NCBI RefSeq assembly: GCF_001619985.1
Contig: NW_017264197.1
Location: forward strand, 1,364,001-1,428,000
Length of the DNA stretch: 64,000 bases
Source: Xylona heveae TC161
Taxonomy: Eukaryota > Ascomycota > Xylonomycetes > Xylonales > Xylonaceae
Direction of reading: 5' to 3'
Shown: positions 61,101-64,000 of the stretch, one piece after another
Numbering within the stretch: position 1 is the stretch's first letter
Layout: each line of letters opens with the position of its first letter
Made by a program: the position numbers and the translations under genes
The notes under the pieces: generated by a model
Database searches by the model: none
What the model was told of the DNA's origin: nothing
Seen by the model: only the letters and a program-made list of their open reading frames with translations

Positions 61101-62346
61101 CAGCGAAGTTATCAATGAAATCAGGATGAGAATTGAGCCAATCGGCAAGTGAACGGCCCTTGGATTCTTCGAGAGATCCGGGTTCGGGTGAAAACTCAGC
61201 AAGGTCTTCAAAGGTATAAACTTTTCCATCATCGTCAAAATCGACGGGGCCCTCAAGAATCGGCAAGCCGTACAAATCTCTTTCGGAGTTCTGCAAATTC
61301 TGGCTACCTTCAGTAACAGGAAGGAGCACCTGATCGATTTGCTCGGTGAACGGGATCGCGGGCGAGGTCGGGCGGCTTATTGGCGGTGAAAAGTTCAAGA
61401 CGTCATCTTCACCGAAAAGCGCGAATTCGCGTTCCTCCACACATTCGGGAGTAGCGGCTGTTTGGTACGGCTCAATGGGAGCTCCATCTGCTCCGAGGAG
61501 ACCTTCGTCATCGGGATAACCAGAGTAGCCATAGCCATAGCCATACGGGGTACTCGGCACTTCATATCTACCGCCACCTGATTCCAGCAAAGGCGATTGA
61601 AGGCCTGGTGTGACTGCGGGCGGAGTACCTATGATGCGGGAACTCTTAAAAAACTCTTCGAGCTGTGCATCAGTGATTGCCATATGATCAGGTTGTCCAA
61701 GATCCAAAGCGAAAAGGGCAGGATCAATGCGGGACTCGATGGGAACTCCCTGGGCATCATAACTCGCGGGGATCGACTGTTGGTTGGCTGGAAGTCCAGT
61801 TCCCTCAGGCTCTTTGGCCTTCTCCTTGCCTTTACCAGTGGTATCGGCGGAGCCGCTGGCATCATTGACGGTCTCAGAGGGGCCCTGACCGAGAGTATTG
61901 TCACGAACATTGCCAAGGGTGACGTTGCTCTGATTGTCTGGATTGGAAATACCAATATTGACATTGCCAGTATGGACAACATTGTCGTTGCCGACCTTGC
62001 CAAGTTCAAAATTGCCTGGATTGACAAAGCCAGCATTGCTAGCGGGGGCAAAGTTGACGAGGTTGAAGCCACTGAGGGCACCTTCATTGTTTCCAGCTTG
62101 AATGGCCGGAGTCATTTCCATGTCAACGTCATTGGTATTGGCAGTGCTCGGATTGGCAAGGTTACCGCCGTTGGAAGGGCCAACGCTGGGGCTGACACGG
62201 GCTTTCATGGAGAATGGACTGTTATCCATCTCGACTTCGTTCATTTCGTTAGGAACGGGGGAGGATGGTTCGGAAATGTGGAATTCCTCGATGCCTTGCA
62301 AGATGTTCGCGGCAAATTCATCAGCGTCCATGTTCATGCTAGTCAT
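55180..62346 (-). CDS. Giant coiled-coil protein with C-terminal membrane spans, function unknown
   Basis: Single open frame of 2388 residues beginning MTSMNMDADEFAANILQGIE. Residues 1-600 are acidic, Asn/Pro/Ser-rich and disordered. About 690-2190 is almost continuous heptad coiled coil, dense in K, E, Q and L, including an internal repeat block near 1080-1305. The last 154 residues are different in kind: Trp-rich hydrophobic segments near 2241-2262 (VQLYLEFFWVLVTACLPAFF), 2272-2293 (GVIAMFAMIFGFSPLIIALA) and 2309-2326 (HLVVYLVLALWLFQW), then a basic amphipathic tail ending SRLLWA. A long rod anchored at its C-terminus fits a tether on the nuclear envelope, ER or Golgi (golgin- or spindle-pole-like), but no KASH or GRIP motif is evident. 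Its leader contains the tandem exon-intron array described separately. Confidence 0.88.
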   Translation of the reverse strand: MTSMNMDADEFAANILQGIEEFHISEPSSPVPNEMNEVEMDNSPFSMKARVSPSVGPSNGGNLANPSTANTNDVDMEMTPAIQAGNNEGALSGFNLVNFAPASNAGFVNPGNFELGKVGNDNVVHTGNVNIGISNPDNQSNVTLGNVRDNTLGQGPSETVNDASGSADTTGKGKEKAKEPEGTGLPANQQSIPASYDAQGVPIESRIDPALFALDLGQPDHMAITDAQLEEFFKSSRIIGTPPAVTPGLQSPLLESGGGRYEVPSTPYGYGYGYSGYPDDEGLLGADGAPIEPYQTAATPECVEEREFALFGEDDVLNFSPPISRPTSPAIPFTEQIDQVLLPVTEGSQNLQNSERDLYGLPILEGPVDFDDDGKVYTFEDLAEFSPEPGSLEESKGRSLADWLNSHPDFIDNFAVEELPLLTAAELDALTRASVNAATPSAAPRAAPSAPAPIPSVPLFANDPNSVPKPNKGVPSMFMPQPLSLPDTLFLPPAANPDFNFFGQGGISGSASKGKKFFKDLKDRPIRVPTGVKRQSANILFGSGKEDLEKEAQEAARLAGSPVKVNSAPKKPEPIFKFNAPQTINYASEQVPDPTIPPGFAFGEPTFHQFLNLPPEMRVDEPRSIKVKESDTTLVVLGPNSPPQSTRDRWRRELAEKLAKDKEQPKAQVATHGVGEATDIFEGTPVRAKEAEAKLAAKEFEWVRERESFKKQINKLVEDGILRAKELKVKGEAAAVREKARAELKKEFKVLEDELKKEKKERAEETTKLQHEKSFIADQLQREKKRYDASAEQARPKIREELLAELKPHFDADLKRLVEASRVETERLYKEKDAQLQMERQAFQAEKEAAMNQFAAQRQELEVRAQSAVAEVEVYRQKSQEAEQAYTSERAQMENQFQSMLKEEQQRFVDYKAQVEAHFESEVAQRAEKKAQEVLATAKPLESTEQLQAQYEAAIAEAEKIKHQLAVAQETNRKEREQIKAEHATEMSELESKYAELDHFHDQKYADRLKKLQEEIATKQSETEEKLKADYAKRVENERQQIKSELKKSYANRVKKMESENADLKKSQDQAFDDRLKKLQSEFDNAVISTVQEKLREQTAENDAGQNKVDEKLKLEIKESYDREYQAKLKALENEFDNTVNSKVEEQLQVLFGEDTADQKKDDGENLKLEIKESYDREYQAKLKALQDEFDNTVNSKVEEKLFEMFADNDADRPKGDEKPKLDVKKSQDKEFDDRLKSLQDEFDNTVNSKVEERLRELSGEDNADQKKDDGEKLKLKIKESFDQEYQAKVKALEDDFDSTLNSKTKALEDEFDSQVKKLHENFDAQVKALNDESANAAKQLRKQKAQNAAKQAKFEEQLKIESANKLEDERQKIQAKLEWINDQKFNVRVKEVEENIDKTVNQKLEEKLREQQAQFDAQQAENEKEVRLDKALQLKEERERIEADFKTKLDNESKQLEAKFSESVDQKVQEKVKERLSEIEQQRKREVKQAKETERQRSEAAKTSEKQLEKALEMLVRQQKSIEELTALYEEEADENERNETEAEEAEQQRLETAKATENQIEELHQKLAAQQQFIEETRARYEKDLEKERRERETQAKKAEQEKLESAKASQEELEGLNKKLVAQEKSNQDLKARYEEELENVRNGIDATIKEKVDEESRQMRVLYKEEHDSQIQKLSEEYDRKIATAKAEQNDPPAESIPSDIDGLEEELEAALMEDLARENVVAAAETQPSEDLPPVQVPDTITSDFEEKLEKLQKEVELMQALNETLKGDLIKEKKSIEDLEKDLTETKNSTSYSARRKLQQKYDSTAKSLDQAKSNLLQAKASEQTWKDKTASAENKVANLRRRIEEFEKDKQQRRSKQDEMAKSLENEWKAKLEEQANQHAEELDFQRRALLEEYREWEATAESKFAGKLRQKEQELAVELEAIRMAKEEVEAEKMTCESRASKLELDLKEMQVAIADNEEEILQKNSRLAELEQSSRTLQRDVTDADTANRRLLLEVKDLAAAVDTKAAQLTEERGRSNRLAECAEELTLQMAEAKSELEAAEHKCQRLEAESAETSRLRASLTDSERAVDELNEKLVKEGHEVARLHEQLSLLSEEQIVKPPRSRELLRRLAAPLERALGEDRFPQESTDSWAISPIASPEASREPSEAGDEELANLWVSNDNGETPAAPATDNLQSRSELVEELKLEREAVLEELGALEALTHSTTPATGLSSDPLNGQTDAMSTSSWRWWVQLYLEFFWVLVTACLPAFFGLTEQSVELHGGVIAMFAMIFGFSPLIIALASRVQARSHPQPMRKSLQVWHLVVYLVLALWLFQWRAAVVERRLWLEANDLTRQALLHWRYRHTAGSQTLLASTLAKVPELLTQLWFAVSRWSRLLWA
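58430..59110 (-). repeat. Internal coding repeats in the giant coiled-coil gene
   Basis: About four copies of a block of 50-60 codons, each containing a DREYQAKLKALxxEFDNTVN core, SKVEExL, and an acidic DNADQKKDDGE-like linker. Two neighbouring copies are nearly identical (ESYDREYQAKLKAL in both), so this part expanded by recent in-frame duplication that preserved the heptad phase. Confidence 0.85.
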
Positions 62347-62390
62347 TTCGAATGACGGTAAGCAAGAGCTTCTTGAATAGAGGTTCGGAT

Positions 62391-63443
62391 CTGCAGGGGT
62401 TTGTCAGCTTCGTTCTTACTTTGGACTAATGAGTTTTAGGTCTCTTACAAGCACTGTCTAAGTATGACGTGTGTGGGTGTTTCTCGAAGGAAAGGGGATT
62501 TTGAAATCTAAATGAAGTTGTCAGCTCTTTGCTCTGCGTTTTGTCAAGATCAGGAGGACTTACCGTCTCAAGAGATCACTCCGAGCTTAGCTCAAAAGCG
62601 AGATTACAGCGACGAAAAAGGAAGCTTTCGAAGCGGATGAAAAAGAGAAGATGAAGGTGCGAATGAAAAGAGGATTTTACGTCTAAATGAAATTGTCAGC
62701 TCTATGCTCCACACGTTATCGGCATTAGGGGGACTTACTGTCACAAAGGATCACTGCGAGCTAAGCTCAAGCTCGTGATCAACAACGACAAAAAGGGCAG
62801 CTTTCGAAGCCGATGAAAAGAGGAGATGGAAGTACGAATGGAGGGGAGGATTTCGAATCTGGACGAACTTGTCAGCTCTCTGCTCCACACGTTGTCAAGA
62901 TTAGGAGGACTTACCGTTACAAAGGATCACTGCGAGCTAAGCTCAAGCTCGTGATCAACAACGACAAAAAGGGCAGCTTTGGAAAGCTGATGAAAATGAG
63001 AAGATGGAGGTACGAATGAAAAGAGGATTTCGAATCTGGACGAAGTTGTCAGCTCTGTGCTACAAGCTTCATCAAGATCAGAAGGACTTACCGTCACCGG
63101 AGAATCGGTTTGAACTGAGCTCAAACGCGAGATCAACAATGACGAGAAAGACAACTTTTGAAAGCAGGTGAAGATGAGAAAGGTACGAATGGAAAGAATA
63201 TCAGCTTGAGAGCAGACAGTTACGAACGAGAAAGATCAAAGATCAACCACGGTAAAGCTGTTCCTCGCTGACGAAAAGAAAGATGTGGATGGAGAGAAGG
63301 TGGAAGAAAGAAGAAGGGAGACGAGAGAGGAAGGAGTGCTTTTGAAGGCAAAAGTGGCTGGTCTCGCTTGAGAAGGGCGTTGTCGGGGCCGACAGTGGTG
63401 AATATGAGCTCCCTGCGGAAGGAACTGGCTACTCTGGTTTTCA
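62391..63443 (-). promoter_or_regulatory. Probable multi-intron, AUG-free 5' leader of the giant coiled-coil gene
   Basis: Reading towards the start codon at 62346, predicted introns are 63091-63036, 62914-62859, 62738-62683 and 62563-62508 (each exactly 56 nt) and 62448-62391 (58 nt). Each has a GTAAG donor and a GCTGAC branch sequence, with a CAG or TAG acceptor. Exons between them would be 121, 120, 119 and 59 nt, plus a 5' exon that could reach about 63440. None of the predicted exons contains ATG on the coding strand; the only ATGs found are inside two of the introns. Exon lengths and stop codons exclude continuous coding across them. Confidence 0.65.
62496..63197 (-). repeat. Four tandem exon-intron repeat units, 175-177 bp each
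   Basis: Units begin near 62496, 62671, 62846 and 63023. They share GAGGATTTCGAATCTGGACG-like openings, a GTCAGCTCT word, a GGACTTAC splice donor (minus strand GTAAGTCC) and a GATCAACAACGACAAAAAGG-like block. The middle copies are most alike; the outer ones have drifted. Donor-to-donor spacing is 175, 176 and 177 bp. Confidence 0.88.
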
Positions 63444-64000
63444 TTTCGAGTGACGGGCTGCTCTTATTCTCCCGCATTTGAAGGGCAAGATGGCTACGAA
63501 TTCCACTCAAATTTCTAGGCAAGTTACTCCTCGATACAGGCTATCTTGCGAATATTTTATCGATCGATTTGAAGCAGAAATGATACGTTGGCAACTATTC
63601 GTCGGTAAGTGAGATGAGGGGCATCTGAGTCCGAGTTTTGGTTCGATATTGCCTAATCGGGAAATATACGTGAATGTTGCCGGTGTTGTGGTTCGCGGTG
63701 CGCTAGGCGCGCTTGACCTGCATGGCACCGGAGCTCATTCTGACTCTACGGGGCCCGTCCTTCCCGTCTAAGCGATCATGGGGCCCTATTACCCCAGCCT
63801 CTCTATTAATGAATAGGTTTTGATGTTTTGCTACGCTTACTTGATGACTGCTCACTCTCAATCACAGGTTCGAAGCTATTCTCATATCTGGTTCATCAAA
63901 GCTACCTTGCTTTAATTTCTCAATCGAAGCTACATCTCGTGGTAGACTTGTCGTCATTCTCGAGAAGGACAATGACTTAATCACTTCACCCAGTGGCTAT
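63444..64000. other. Upstream region of the giant coiled-coil gene
   Basis: 557 bp to the window edge, probably promoter. No convincing coding frame, RNA gene or repeat is visible. Confidence 0.5.

Noticed and set aside
63220-63522. Minus-strand 100-codon frame upstream of the coiled-coil leader
   Set aside because: Begins at TTG, lacks any ATG over most of its length and overlaps the inferred first leader exon; non-coding is more likely.

Overview
The window is nuclear DNA of a filamentous ascomycete, most likely a eurotiomycete; the order cannot be settled from sequence alone. Genes are spread over both strands with short introns (about 48 to 112 nt, one of 215 nt), GTAAGT-like donors, CTAAC/CTGAC branch points and CAG/TAG acceptors. 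The gene set is typically fungal: an ApsA/Num1 cortical anchor, Zn(II)2Cys6 regulator, GT32 and GH47 glycan enzymes, Ku70 with a SAP tail, and an Fe-S type mitochondrial ferrochelatase. I see no rRNA, tRNA, CRISPR array or intact mobile element.

Layout: 1-3525 (-) is a Cid1-type nucleotidyltransferase cut by the window edge. 6491-8090 (+) holds a small one-span membrane protein and a spliced four-span membrane protein. 13357-14935 (+) is a five-exon disordered protein behind a long, probably spliced leader. 16967-17902 (-) is an Och1-like GT32 enzyme and 20033-21943 (-) an F-box protein. 22136-23989 (-) is an FAD-dependent dehydrogenase, divergent from a Zn2Cys6 factor at 24853-26772 (+). 27630-30728 (-) is a mitochondrial PPR protein, 31228-33132 (-) an MFS transporter, 33819-35749 (-) a GH47 mannosidase and 36556-37962 (-) ferrochelatase, divergent from Ku70 at 38415-40648 (+). 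Ku70 converges on a zinc-independent NADPH oxidoreductase with a peroxisomal tail (40848-42407, -). 43460-44650 (-) is the splicing factor Cwc24. 45837-51061 (+) is ApsA/Num1. 55180-62346 (-) encodes a 2388-residue coiled-coil protein with C-terminal membrane spans.

The genes form no operon or metabolic cluster; most are housekeeping genes (RNA tailing and splicing, mitochondrial RNA, haem, DNA end joining, N-glycan trimming and extension, nuclear positioning). The most unusual structure is upstream of the giant coiled-coil gene: four tandem units of 175-177 bp at 62496-63197. Each carries one predicted 56-nt intron, so the leader looks like an array of duplicated exon-intron units. The predicted leader exons contain no AUG. 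Second in interest are a Zn2Cys6 factor carrying an additional C/C/H/H motif, and the giant coiled-coil protein, whose own coding region also grew by internal repetition.

Exon borders were read by eye from splice motifs and reading-frame continuity. For the multi-exon genes whose lengths I summed, the exons add to whole codons.
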